A DNA stretch of 6,425 nt from NCBI GenBank assembly GCA_002714015.1, contig PAWF01000004.1, positions 31,590-38,014 on the forward strand. Direction: 5' to 3'. The notes below the pieces were generated by a model that made no database searches, was not told the origin of the DNA, and saw only the letters and a list, made by a program, of their open reading frames with translations. Made by a program: the position numbers and the translations under genes. The first letter of the stretch is position 1, and every line of letters starts with the position of its first letter. This DNA is from Gammaproteobacteria bacterium (GTDB lineage: Bacteria; Pseudomonadota; Alphaproteobacteria; UBA828). Shown in pieces: positions 1 to 6,425 of the stretch.

Positions 1-938
1 GACTCTAAATCTTCATGTGCACGCTGAGTATCAGCCAATGAGTATTGTTGATTGACTTGGATCTTTAATGCTCCATTTTTTACTACTTCAAATAAAGCGT
101 TTGAGGAATCCATTAATTCTTCACGGTTAATAATATATTGAAATAGACCTGGACGAGTTAGAAATAAAGATTTCGGAGCTAACATACTTATATTAAAATC
201 ATTAAAAGCCCCAGAAGCCTGACCAAAATTCACCATTAAACCTCTAATTGCAAGACAGTCTAGAGACCCCCTAAAGGTGTCTTTAGCGACAGAATCATAA
301 ACTACGGGTACACCAACACCGTTTGTAAGCTCTTTTACCTGTGAGACCCAATCTTCAGTCCTATAGTTTATGGGATGGTGACAACCGTTATTTGATGCCA
401 ACACTGCTTTTTCATCGTTACCGACAGTGCCTATAACAGTTGCACCTAGATAGTTTAACCATTGGCATAGCATAAGGCCAACTCCACCAGCGGCAGCATG
501 AACTAAAACTGTATCCCCTGGTCTAATCTGATATGTTCTGCGTACTAGATATTCTACAGTCATCCCCTGAAGCATCATTGCAGCACCTAACTCAAAGGAA
601 AAGTCCTCTGGTAGAAGCACAAGTTGATCAGCTTTGATATTGCGTTCACTTATATATGCACCTGGAGGGGCTGCAGCATAGGCCACACGATCTCCTGGTT
701 TAACAACTTCTACACCCTCTCCTACAGCCTCTACGACTCCTGCTCCTTCCATTCCAGGAATACCTGGTAGTTTGGGAAATGGATAGACCCCGGACCTAAA
801 GTAAACATCAATATAATTTAAGCCGATTGCCTTATGAACTATTCTAGCTTCTCCCGGACCAGGTTCATTAATATCTATGTTCTCGTAGCTTAAAACTTCC
901 GTCCCGCCTGTTTCGTGGACAACAATTGCTTTGGGCAT
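1..938 (-). CDS. Quinone oxidoreductase / NADPH:quinone reductase family (MDR superfamily), 3'-truncated by window edge
   Basis: I translated this from the - strand. ATG is at 938-936 and the frame stays open for 312 codons to the left edge, so only about the last dozen residues of a typical 324-residue protein are missing. It opens MPKAIVVHETGG and has the GroES-like N-terminal domain of the medium-chain dehydrogenase/reductase superfamily (LPGIPGMEGAGVV near 58-69, PGDRVAY at 81-87). A Rossmann domain follows with the nucleotide-binding loop HAAAGGVG at 147-154. The zinc-ligand pattern of alcohol dehydrogenases is absent, which places it with zeta-crystallin-type quinone oxidoreductases. 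These are cytosolic and use NADPH to reduce quinones or other electrophilic enones; the true substrate cannot be read from sequence. It is the last visible gene of a - strand run, 36 bases after the hydrolase gene. A weak AAAGGG lies about 10 bases before the ATG. The family call is firm, but an exact qor orthology is not. Confidence 0.92.
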   Translation of the reverse strand, partial: MPKAIVVHETGGTEVLSYENIDINEPGPGEARIVHKAIGLNYIDVYFRSGVYPFPKLPGIPGMEGAGVVEAVGEGVEVVKPGDRVAYAAAPPGAYISERNIKADQLVLLPEDFSFELGAAMMLQGMTVEYLVRRTYQIRPGDTVLVHAAAGGVGLMLCQWLNYLGATVIGTVGNDEKAVLASNNGCHHPINYRTEDWVSQVKELTNGVGVPVVYDSVAKDTFRGSLDCLAIRGLMVNFGQASGAFNDFNISMLAPKSLFLTRPGLFQYIINREELMDSSNALFEVVKNGALKIQVNQQYSLADTQRAHEDLE

Positions 939-974
939 CGCACATATTCCCTTTAATAATTAATCTATTTTAAA

Positions 975-1676
975 TTAAGTTAAATGACTTTTAAAAAACT
1001 CAGAAGTACGAGTATTAGCTAGCTCAGCCGCTACTTGGTCATAATGTGCGCCATTGATGCGTGCAAATGCGTGATCTACACCAGGATAAGAATATATTGT
1101 AATATTCTCATTCGTACTTAGCTCGCTAGATAATTTTTTTTGTACTTCTTTTGGTACAAATTGATCTTCCTCTGCCATATGTTGAATATGAGGAGATATT
1201 ATATTAGTTGACTCTCCGAGGTCATTTTCTATACCCACTCCGTAGAAGCCAACAGAGCAATCCACATTAGTTCTTGTTGCCATCAAATATGCTAATTTTC
1301 CACCTAGGCAATATCCAACAGCTCCAATTTTACCACTACAAGCTTTATGGTTAAGCAGAAATTGAAGTGTTTCTTTTGAATCAATGATACCCTGATCAAC
1401 ATCAAAATTTTGATAAAGATCGAAGGCCTTTGCCCATTCACCCTCAGTTTTATCACAAAGTTCTACACCAGCTTCTAAACGCCAGAAAAGATCTGGACAA
1501 ATAGCCACATACCCTTGTGCCGCTAGGTTGTGACAAACTTCGCGCATAACAAAATTAATGCCAAAAATTTCTTGTAAAACTATTATTCCTGGTCCAGAAC
1601 CCGAATCTGGCAGAGCTAAAAAAGCATCAAAGCCTAATCCGTCCTCGCGTAAAATATTAACAGTGGATGCAGACAT
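975..1676 (-). CDS. Dienelactone hydrolase family protein
   Basis: A complete 233-residue cytosolic alpha/beta hydrolase, the usual length for the dienelactone hydrolase family. The nucleophile elbow GYCLGG puts Cys at 123. Asp171 (EEDQFVP) and His202 (GVDHAF) complete a Cys-Asp-His triad at the same numbers as in the Pseudomonas ClcD enzyme. Glu36 (LQEIFG) and Arg206 also match residues known there. The position of the second substrate-binding Arg (81 in ClcD) holds Trp, so hydrolysis of dienelactone itself is doubtful; the family also includes esterases of unknown substrate. No signal peptide is seen. The ATG at 1676 is supported by GGAG (plus-strand 1684-1687) 7 bases upstream. It lies between the ogt-like gene (51-base gap) and the quinone oxidoreductase gene (36-base gap), probably in one transcript. 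The fold and catalytic chemistry are secure; the pathway is unknown. Confidence 0.93.
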   Translation of the reverse strand: MSASTVNILREDGLGFDAFLALPDSGSGPGIIVLQEIFGINFVMREVCHNLAAQGYVAICPDLFWRLEAGVELCDKTEGEWAKAFDLYQNFDVDQGIIDSKETLQFLLNHKACSGKIGAVGYCLGGKLAYLMATRTNVDCSVGFYGVGIENDLGESTNIISPHIQHMAEEDQFVPKEVQKKLSSELSTNENITIYSYPGVDHAFARINGAHYDQVAAELANTRTSEFFKSHLT

Positions 1677-1727
1677 ATTTTTTCTCCATTGTTTTCTATC
1701 AACTAAAAAAGTACATTCGTATTTTTA

Positions 1728-2186
1728 TCAATTTAACTCATGCTTTAAAAGCTGTAGCTTTGTTTTGACTCCTGAGCCAGCTGAAAACCCTCCAGTTTTG
1801 CCAGACGATGCAGTTACTCTATGACAAGGTATAATTATAGGTATAGGATTTTTAGCGCAAGCTCCTCCTATAGCTCTTGGTGCGGTATCTAATTCCCAAG
1901 CAATTTGGGCATATGTTTGGATAGAACCAAAAGGAATTTTATTTAAATGATCCCAAACTTTTATCTGAAAACTCGACCCCTTAGGTTTTAAAGGCAACTT
2001 AAATTCTGAAAGTTTGTTTTTGAAATATAAGTTTAATTGTGCGGAAGCTTCAATCAAAATAGGGTGAGAACTTGCCGTTTTACTTTGTTCTCCAAATACA
2101 AAATTTAGAGCAATAATTGCATTTCCATCTGTTTTAAGTTCTAACGATCCTAGAGGGCTATTTATTTGCAGAGTATCGAGCTTCAA
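1728..2186 (-). CDS. ogt: Methylated-DNA--[protein]-cysteine S-methyltransferase (TTG start)
   Basis: 152 residues, the normal size for a single-domain Ogt/MGMT without the Ada regulatory half. It repairs O6-alkylguanine and O4-alkylthymine by irreversible transfer of the alkyl group to its own cysteine. The acceptor motif PCHRV places this Cys at 121. Ahead of it lie the winged-helix DNA-binding segment (YAQIAWELD, 92-100), the arginine finger in RAIGGA (Arg104) and the Asn hinge (Asn113). GGFSAG (132-137) follows in the usual place. The start is TTG at 2186-2184. An in-frame TAG sits two codons upstream, the frame has no other Met codon, and AAGG precedes TTG by 9 bases. It is the first gene of the - strand run. 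Ogt is named rather than Ada because no N-terminal Ada domain is present; the distinction between ogt and other stand-alone MGMT names is only convention. Confidence 0.93.
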   Translation of the reverse strand: MKLDTLQINSPLGSLELKTDGNAIIALNFVFGEQSKTASSHPILIEASAQLNLYFKNKLSEFKLPLKPKGSSFQIKVWDHLNKIPFGSIQTYAQIAWELDTAPRAIGGACAKNPIPIIIPCHRVTASSGKTGGFSAGSGVKTKLQLLKHELN

Positions 2187-2466
2187 AAACTATTACCTTG
2201 ATTAAACGTTGGTGTAGATTTTTTTATAAATTTTGTTTTTAAGTTGCTACTTGGTTTTTGCTACGAGAAAAATCTATACACCTCAAACTTATACATCTTT
2301 GCACATAACTTCTTTTGCAAACCCTCAATTTATTATAATTATTAGTGTTTAACAAATAATTTAGATAAATTCGAAAACAGGATCATATTTTGGATTTTTG
2401 AAATATTAATTTTAATAAAACTCAAATCCTTTTAATTGACACCATTTATATACGCTGAGGTAATTT
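2187..2466. other. AT-rich non-coding spacer between divergent transcription units
   Basis: 280 bases lie between the start of the - strand ogt gene and the + strand ferredoxin-like gene, so promoters for both directions must lie here. I found no convincing paired -35/-10 boxes. A TATAAT occurs on both strands within the palindromic AT run near 2332-2339, but neither copy has a good -35 at 16-18 bases. There is no tRNA, no long reading frame, and no repeat longer than a seven-base direct duplication (TTGCTAC at 2244-2250 and 2258-2264). Confidence 0.6.
2196..2199 (-). promoter_or_regulatory. Ribosome binding site deciding the TTG start of ogt
   Basis: On the - strand the sequence reads AAGG, then nine bases, then TTG. 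The in-frame stop TAG at 2192-2190 rules out any start further upstream, and no ATG exists downstream in the frame, so this site fixes TTG as the initiator. Confidence 0.6.
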
Positions 2467-2829
2467 ATGATCAATCAAAATGGTTCTTTTGGATTTTATG
2501 ATAAGCACATCTTTTGTTGTACAAATGAGAGAAAATTAGGACATCCGAGGGGCTGTTGTGCCGAAAAGAATGCTTTCAAGCTTCGAGCTTATATGAAAGC
2601 AAAGGCTAAAGCTTTTGGAATAGAAAATATTAGAATAAATACCTCTGGTTGTCTTGATAGATGCGAACTTGGTCCTACCATGGTTATTTATCCTGATAAT
2701 GTTTGGTATACCTATCAAACACGAGAGGATATAGATGAAATACTCAACGTGCATATAATTAATGGTAAAGTAGTAGAGCGGTTAGTTCTTAAAAGAAACC
2801 AAAATGAACTTCATAAAGCTAATGATTAA
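2467..2829 (+). CDS. (2Fe-2S) ferredoxin domain-containing protein, thioredoxin-like fold
   Basis: 120 residues, the expected size for the stand-alone thioredoxin-fold [2Fe-2S] ferredoxin family. It has Cys pairs at 17/18 and 30/31 in the segment CCTNERKLGHPRGCC, and Cys62 and Cys66 in GCLDRCELGP. The usual ligand pattern is one Cys from each early pair plus the last two, so all four cluster ligands can be supplied. YPDNVWYTY near 75-83 and TREDIDEIL near 85-93 are also typical. It is presumably a soluble cytosolic electron carrier or cluster-binding protein; its partner is unknown. The ATG is well placed, with GAGG at 2457-2460 six bases upstream. mnmE follows on the same strand after roughly 80 bases with no evident terminator, so the two may be co-transcribed. 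Nothing in the sequence links this protein to tRNA modification, and the neighbourhood may be incidental. Confidence 0.9.
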   Translation: MINQNGSFGFYDKHIFCCTNERKLGHPRGCCAEKNAFKLRAYMKAKAKAFGIENIRINTSGCLDRCELGPTMVIYPDNVWYTYQTREDIDEILNVHIINGKVVERLVLKRNQNELHKAND

Positions 2830-2896
2830 ATAACAAATTGAATATTAAAATAAATAGATGTAGTTACACATAATTATATAAGTTATTGATTTAAAT

Positions 2897-2900
2897 AGGA
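2897..2900 (+). promoter_or_regulatory. Candidate Shine-Dalgarno for an ATT-initiated mnmE
   Basis: AGGA stands seven bases ahead of ATT at 2908-2910, in the mnmE frame. The in-frame stop TAG at 2896-2898 overlaps it, so the frame cannot begin earlier. Between the stop and GTG at 2971 there is no ATG, GTG or TTG in frame. This is the only well-spaced ribosome binding site I see for a full-length protein. Confidence 0.45.
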
Positions 2901-2907
2901 TTTAAGT

Positions 2908-4251
2908 ATTTATTTACAAAGAAAAAGTGATACTATTTTTGCAGAGCTCACCCCAGCGGGTAAGGGCTCAGTGTCTGTCTTTCGTATTTCTGGACAATTG
3001 GCTAGTTATATACATAAACATTTAATACACGGGAAAAGATCTTTGCCGCGTATTGCGTCAGTTCGGTGGCTACATGACCCAGAAACAGGAAAGCGAATTG
3101 ATCGTGGCATTGTTTTATGGTTTCCTGGTCCAAAAACTTTTACAGGTGAAGACATTGTTGAACTTCATACTCATGGGGGTAGATCTGTCCGCGAAGCTAT
3201 GATTAATGCTCTTAATTTTATAAATGGAGTAAGGTTAGCAGAACCAGGAGAATTTTCTGCTCGTGCATTTATTAATGGTAAAGTTGATCTAACAGAGGCT
3301 GAAGGTATTGCTGATCTTATAAGTGCGGAGACGGAAGCGCAGAGACTTCAAGCGCTTAGACAAATGAGTGGAGGTCTAAAGGAGCTTTATGAGACATGGA
3401 GGGTTAAACTTATAAAATTATCGGCGTATTTAGAAGCGGAGATGGATTTTTCTGACGAGGCTTTACCCTCAAATATAAATGAGTCTGTATATTCAAATAT
3501 ACGGGAGTTAGTATCTGATATTGAAATACATCTTTTAGATAAAAATCGCGGTCAAAAAATTCGTCATGGTATTCAAATAGCTTTGCTTGGTGCACCAAAT
3601 GCTGGAAAATCTAGTCTGCTAAACATATTAGCTAAAAAAGATGTAGCAATTGTATCCGATATATCAGGAACTACTAGGGATGTTGTTAAGATAAACTTAG
3701 ATTTAGAAGGTATACCAGTTAGTGTCTCTGATACTGCCGGAATACATTCGGCATCAGGAAAGATCGAAAAAGAAGGTATAAAAAGATCTTATATAGAATC
3801 AAAGAGCTCTGATATTAGAATAATAATTCTTGATGGAGAAACCTGGCCTGAAGTTCCTTCTGAAATTATAGATCTTATTAATGACGATAGTATTTTACTT
3901 TTAAACAAATCTGACTTAGTCAAAATTTCTTCATCAAATGTAATTAAACAACAGCCCAAAGTAATTTCTTGTCTAAAAGGAATAGGCATATCAGAGTTCA
4001 CTAAAGAATTGACAGAAATGGTTAAAAATCGCTATGACATAGGAGAAAACCCTCTAATAACAAGAGAGAGACATCGCAAAGCAGCTTCTGATTGTTTGGA
4101 GGCCTTGAAACGTTCCCTCAATGTTGATCAGATAGAGCTTTTAGCCGAAGATTTACGTTTGGCTATTTACGCATTAGCACGTATTACCGGAAGAGTTGAT
4201 GTGGAGGATATTCTTGATGTGGTTTTTAGAGATTTTTGTATAGGAAAATAA
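2908..4251 (+). CDS. mnmE: tRNA uridine-5-carboxymethylaminomethyl(34) synthesis GTPase MnmE (start codon uncertain)
   Basis: MnmE is a homodimeric, potassium-dependent GTPase. With MnmG it builds the cmnm5 group on U34 of tRNAs reading split codon boxes. The first standard start is GTG at 2971 (426 residues), but the conserved family N-terminus (SDTIFAELTPAGKGSV) is encoded upstream in the same frame, so I set the start at ATT 2908, giving 447 residues, close to the usual 450. Numbered from GTG 2971, the tetrahydrofolate-binding and helical domains come first. The G domain then shows G1 GAPNAGKSS at 207-215 with the potassium-binding Asn210, G2 TTR at 234-236, G3 DTAG at 254-257, G4 NKSD at 312-315 and a G5-like SCLKG at 333-337. 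The protein ends in the catalytic CIGK motif. mnmG follows after 42 bases, as in many alphaproteobacteria. The gene's identity is certain and the start is not; a sequencing error at the start codon is possible. Confidence 0.93.
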   Translation: MYLQRKSDTIFAELTPAGKGSVSVFRISGQLASYIHKHLIHGKRSLPRIASVRWLHDPETGKRIDRGIVLWFPGPKTFTGEDIVELHTHGGRSVREAMINALNFINGVRLAEPGEFSARAFINGKVDLTEAEGIADLISAETEAQRLQALRQMSGGLKELYETWRVKLIKLSAYLEAEMDFSDEALPSNINESVYSNIRELVSDIEIHLLDKNRGQKIRHGIQIALLGAPNAGKSSLLNILAKKDVAIVSDISGTTRDVVKINLDLEGIPVSVSDTAGIHSASGKIEKEGIKRSYIESKSSDIRIIILDGETWPEVPSEIIDLINDDSILLLNKSDLVKISSSNVIKQQPKVISCLKGIGISEFTKELTEMVKNRYDIGENPLITRERHRKAASDCLEALKRSLNVDQIELLAEDLRLAIYALARITGRVDVEDILDVVFRDFCIGK

Positions 4252-4293
4252 TTATCTAAAGAACGAATTTAAAAGTATTTTTGGGACCTTGAG

Positions 4294-6186
4294 ATGTATG
4301 ATGTAATTGTAGTTGGTGGAGGACATGCCGGCTGTGAGGCTGCCTCTGCAGCAGCAAGAATTGGAGCAAATACTGCACTTATCACTAGTGATACAAAAAC
4401 TATTGGTGAAATGTCTTGTAACCCTGCGATAGGTGGTCTTGCAAAAGGGACCTTAGTTAGGGAAATAGATGCTCTCGATGGTCTTATGGCAAAAGCTGCA
4501 GACCAAGGGGGGATCCAATTCCGTGTATTAAATAGAAGTAAGGGACCTGCAGTACGCGGACCTAGAGCCCAACAAGACAGGCAGCTTTATAAGGAATCGA
4601 TTCAACGTCTTTTGGTGGAACAATCAAATCTAAGTATTTTACCTGGAATGGTGGAAGACCTGATTGTTGAAAAACATGGCAAAATATCATGTGTAAAAGG
4701 TGTAGTACTTAATGATGGATCAAAAATATCAGCAGGTGCTGTTGTTTTGACCACAGGTACGTTTTTGCGAGGTAAGATTTATATAGGACAAGAACAGTTT
4801 GGTGCTGGACGCATTGGAGATAAGCCGGCAATTGGTATGGCTAAGACACTAGAATCTCAAGGTTTTAAAATGGGACGATTAAAAACAGGTACGCCTCCAA
4901 GAATCGATGGCACCACAATTAATTGGGAAATTTTAGAAATACAAGCTGGAGATAATCCACCTGAACCATTTTCTTATCTAACAAATAAATTGAAGAATGA
5001 TCAGATTTGTTGTCACATAACTCACACTAATGAAAAAACTCATGAAATCATTCTATCTGACCTTAAAAAATCAGCGATGTATTCTGGAGCAATCAAAGGT
5101 AGAGGACCTAGATACTGTCCTTCAATTGAAGATAAAGTAGTAAGGTTTTCTGATAAGGCTTCACATCAAATTTTCCTTGAGCCTGAGGGTATTCAAGATA
5201 CTACTGTTTATCCTAATGGTATCTCTACATCTCTCCCACGAGACACACAAAAATCAATGGTTAGAAGCATACCAGGTCTTGAGAATGCAAAAATTATTCA
5301 GCCGGGGTATGCAGTAGAATATGATTTTGTGGATCCCCGAGAGCTCAAGCAAACGCTCGAAACCATCCGCCTACAGGCATTTTTTCTTGCTGGACAGATA
5401 AATGGCACAACAGGATATGAAGAAGCTGCAGCACAAGGCTTAGTTGCTGGAGCAAATGCGGCCCTAGTTGCCAGCAAACAACCACATACTTCTCAATCAG
5501 AGAATATAGATAAATCAGGATTTGTACTTGATCGTTCAGACTCATTGACTGGTGTAATGATAGACGATCTTACAAATCTTGGTACTTCTGAACCTTATCG
5601 CATGTTTAGTTCAAGGGCTGAATACCGATTACTACTAAGGCCAGATAACGCAGACCTTAGATTAACAGAGAAAGGTATTTCCTTTGGTTTAATAAGCAAT
5701 GAAAGGTCACGTATTTTTTCTGACAAAGCAGATTCTATAAAAAAGGCAAGGGAATATCTTCAAAATATTTCTGCCACCCCAAACGAATTTGCTAAGTATA
5801 ATATTCACATCAAGTTAGATGGGCGAAGACGTTCAGTCTGGGATCTACTAGGTTATCCTGAAATGACTATATCTCGTTTATTAGAATTATGTCCAGAAGT
5901 CGCAAAGCTATCAAAAGAGCAGCAGAGTCAATTAGAAATACAAGCACGTTACGCCACTTATTTAGAGCGTCAAAGAGCAGATATTGAATCTTTCAGGCGT
6001 GATGAGGGTTTACGTATACCCACAACATTAGACTATTCTTGTGTTGGAGGCCTATCTACTGAGGCTAAAGAAAAGCTCTCTCAAGCACGACCAGAAACCA
6101 TGGGGGCAGCCTCGCGCATACCTGGAGTTCCACCAGCTGCATTAATAGCCTTATTGGGATATGTTCGAAAAGATGGAGTTATTTAA
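4294..6186 (+). CDS. mnmG: tRNA uridine-5-carboxymethylaminomethyl(34) synthesis enzyme MnmG (GidA)
   Basis: 630 residues, full length for the family. MnmG is the FAD- and NADH-using partner of MnmE in wobble-uridine modification; the complex is cytosolic. The FAD-binding dinucleotide fold is at the very N-terminus ([12 protein letters not shown], 6-17), followed by the family signature [19 protein letters not shown] (41-59) with Cys42. The second conserved redox Cys lies in [12 protein letters not shown] (Cys275); these two match E. coli Cys47 and Cys277. The segments [13 protein letters not shown] (371-383) and [20 protein letters not shown] (431-450) are strongly conserved. The C-terminal MnmE/tRNA-interacting helical domain is intact, with YLERQ near 556 and [11 protein letters not shown] near 607-617. 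ATG at 4294 begins directly with the FAD-binding strand, so no earlier start is needed. GGGA seven bases upstream is a weak ribosome site. It is probably co-transcribed with mnmE and rsmG. Confidence 0.97.
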   Translation: MYDVIVVGGGHAGCEAASAAARIGANTALITSDTKTIGEMSCNPAIGGLAKGTLVREIDALDGLMAKAADQGGIQFRVLNRSKGPAVRGPRAQQDRQLYKESIQRLLVEQSNLSILPGMVEDLIVEKHGKISCVKGVVLNDGSKISAGAVVLTTGTFLRGKIYIGQEQFGAGRIGDKPAIGMAKTLESQGFKMGRLKTGTPPRIDGTTINWEILEIQAGDNPPEPFSYLTNKLKNDQICCHITHTNEKTHEIILSDLKKSAMYSGAIKGRGPRYCPSIEDKVVRFSDKASHQIFLEPEGIQDTTVYPNGISTSLPRDTQKSMVRSIPGLENAKIIQPGYAVEYDFVDPRELKQTLETIRLQAFFLAGQINGTTGYEEAAAQGLVAGANAALVASKQPHTSQSENIDKSGFVLDRSDSLTGVMIDDLTNLGTSEPYRMFSSRAEYRLLLRPDNADLRLTEKGISFGLISNERSRIFSDKADSIKKAREYLQNISATPNEFAKYNIHIKLDGRRRSVWDLLGYPEMTISRLLELCPEVAKLSKEQQSQLEIQARYATYLERQRADIESFRRDEGLRIPTTLDYSCVGGLSTEAKEKLSQARPETMGAASRIPGVPPAALIALLGYVRKDGVI

Positions 6187-6204
6187 AAGCCTTATGAACT
6201 TTGG

Positions 6205-6220
6205 TGTTTCACATGAAACA
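6205..6220 (+). promoter_or_regulatory. parS: Imperfect parS (ParB-binding) site
   Basis: TGTTTCACATGAAACA differs from the near-universal parS palindrome TGTTTCACGTGAAACA by a single base at the centre (A for G at 6213). It lies in the 60-base gap between mnmG and rsmG, centre to centre 92 bp from the perfect core inside rsmG. parS is the centromere-like loading site for the CTPase ParB in chromosome segregation. The central CG is usually conserved, so ParB binding here may be weaker; activity is inferred. Confidence 0.65.
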
Positions 6221-6246
6221 AAAACATTTTTTGAATATGTTTAAAA

Positions 6247-6425
6247 ATGAATCATTTGTCTAATATTGAAGCTACAAATTTTGCTAAATCTGTTAATGTT
6301 TCACGTGAAACCTTAGCTAAATTTCAATTGTATGCTGAATTACTAAAACATTGGCAGAAGAAAATTAATTTGATTGGTTCTAACACAACTGATTCTTTGT
6401 GGGAGCGTCATTTTTTAGATAGTGC
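6247..6425 (+). CDS. rsmG: 16S rRNA (guanine(527)-N(7))-methyltransferase RsmG, 5' part only
   Basis: The first 59 codons are visible; the rest of a roughly 200-residue protein lies beyond the right edge. RsmG transfers a methyl group from SAM to N7 of G527 in 16S rRNA, and its loss is known to give low-level streptomycin resistance. The N-terminal signature VSRETL (18-23), then YAELLKHWQKKINLIG and ERHFLDS, matches the family closely. The SAM-binding glycine motif would fall outside the window. ATG at 6247 is the first possible start, since an in-frame TGA is at 6232-6234. No clear Shine-Dalgarno sequence precedes it, so translation may rely on the upstream mnmG ribosomes. Codons 17-22 also form a parS site. 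parA and parB are expected next but cannot be seen. Confidence 0.93.
   Translation, partial: MNHLSNIEATNFAKSVNVSRETLAKFQLYAELLKHWQKKINLIGSNTTDSLWERHFLDS
6297..6312 (+). promoter_or_regulatory. parS: parS site with perfect core, embedded in rsmG
   Basis: The core GTTTCACGTGAAAC (6298-6311) is a perfect 14-bp palindrome identical to the conserved parS core. The full 16-mer differs from consensus only at its last base (C for A). It encodes residues V18 S19 R20 E21 T22 of RsmG. The VSRET peptide is common in alphaproteobacterial RsmG, consistent with the site being kept under two constraints. The position just ahead of the expected parAB genes agrees with an origin-proximal ParABS centromere. 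Confidence 0.88.

Noticed and set aside
980..994. TTAA-N7-TTAA, matching the CtrA-binding pattern of alphaproteobacteria
   Set aside because: It lies at the very 3' end of the hydrolase gene in AT-rich sequence, where this pattern is expected by chance, and no promoter is needed there.
1558..1824. + strand reading frame of 88 codons spanning the hydrolase start and the ogt end
   Set aside because: It is antisense to two well-identified genes, has no recognisable domain, and is low-complexity as expected of a shadow frame.
2392..2429. Possible hairpin GGATTT ... AAATCC followed by TTTT, terminator-like
   Set aside because: The stem is only six mostly A-T pairs with a loop of about 26 bases, and it sits upstream of a start rather than after a gene. 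It is likely chance in AT-rich DNA.
2436..2441. TTGACA resembling a perfect -35 box ahead of the ferredoxin-like gene
   Set aside because: A -10 box at the normal 16-18 base spacing would fall on the Shine-Dalgarno sequence itself (about 2458-2464), and the bases there (gaggtaatt) are a poor match. A transcript starting there would lose its ribosome site.
2830..2895. Possible terminator or promoter in the AT-rich gap before mnmE
   Set aside because: No stable G-C-containing stem and no paired promoter boxes could be found; the short A-T inverted runs are of the kind chance produces.
5345..5545. - strand reading frame of 66 codons inside mnmG
   Set aside because: It is antisense to the highly conserved GTTGYEEAA region of mnmG; its leucine-rich content is a by-product of that sequence.

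Overview
The window is ordinary chromosomal backbone from an AT-rich alphaproteobacterium. The case rests on the order mnmE, mnmG, rsmG on the + strand, which in that class is usually followed by parA and parB near the replication origin. It is strengthened by a perfect parS core inside the start of rsmG. The low G+C suggests a streamlined, possibly marine or host-associated lineage. That is an inference, and no species can be named from these bases.

Left part (1-2186), all on the - strand and read right to left: a methylated-DNA-cysteine methyltransferase (ogt type, TTG start), a dienelactone-hydrolase-family protein and a zinc-free quinone oxidoreductase cut by the left edge. The gaps are 51 and 36 bases with no visible terminator, so they look like one operon. 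A 280-base non-coding stretch (2187-2466) separates it from the divergent right part and must hold the promoters of both directions, though no convincing promoter could be picked out.

Right part (2467-6425), all on the + strand: a small thioredoxin-fold [2Fe-2S] ferredoxin-like protein, then mnmE, mnmG and the first 59 codons of rsmG. MnmE and MnmG form the complex that installs the cmnm5 group on the wobble uridine of certain tRNAs. RsmG methylates 16S rRNA. This half therefore serves translation fidelity and also carries the chromosome-partition signal parS. There are two such sites, 92 bp apart: one perfect in its 14-bp core inside rsmG, and one with a single changed base in the gap between mnmG and rsmG.

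The points most worth checking are the absence of any ATG, GTG or TTG start for full-length mnmE (an ATT behind a Shine-Dalgarno-like AGGA is the best candidate), the pair of parS sites, and a tiny rsmG-like reading frame around the imperfect site. I saw no mobile element, CRISPR array, tRNA or rRNA gene, and no sign of a previously undescribed system.
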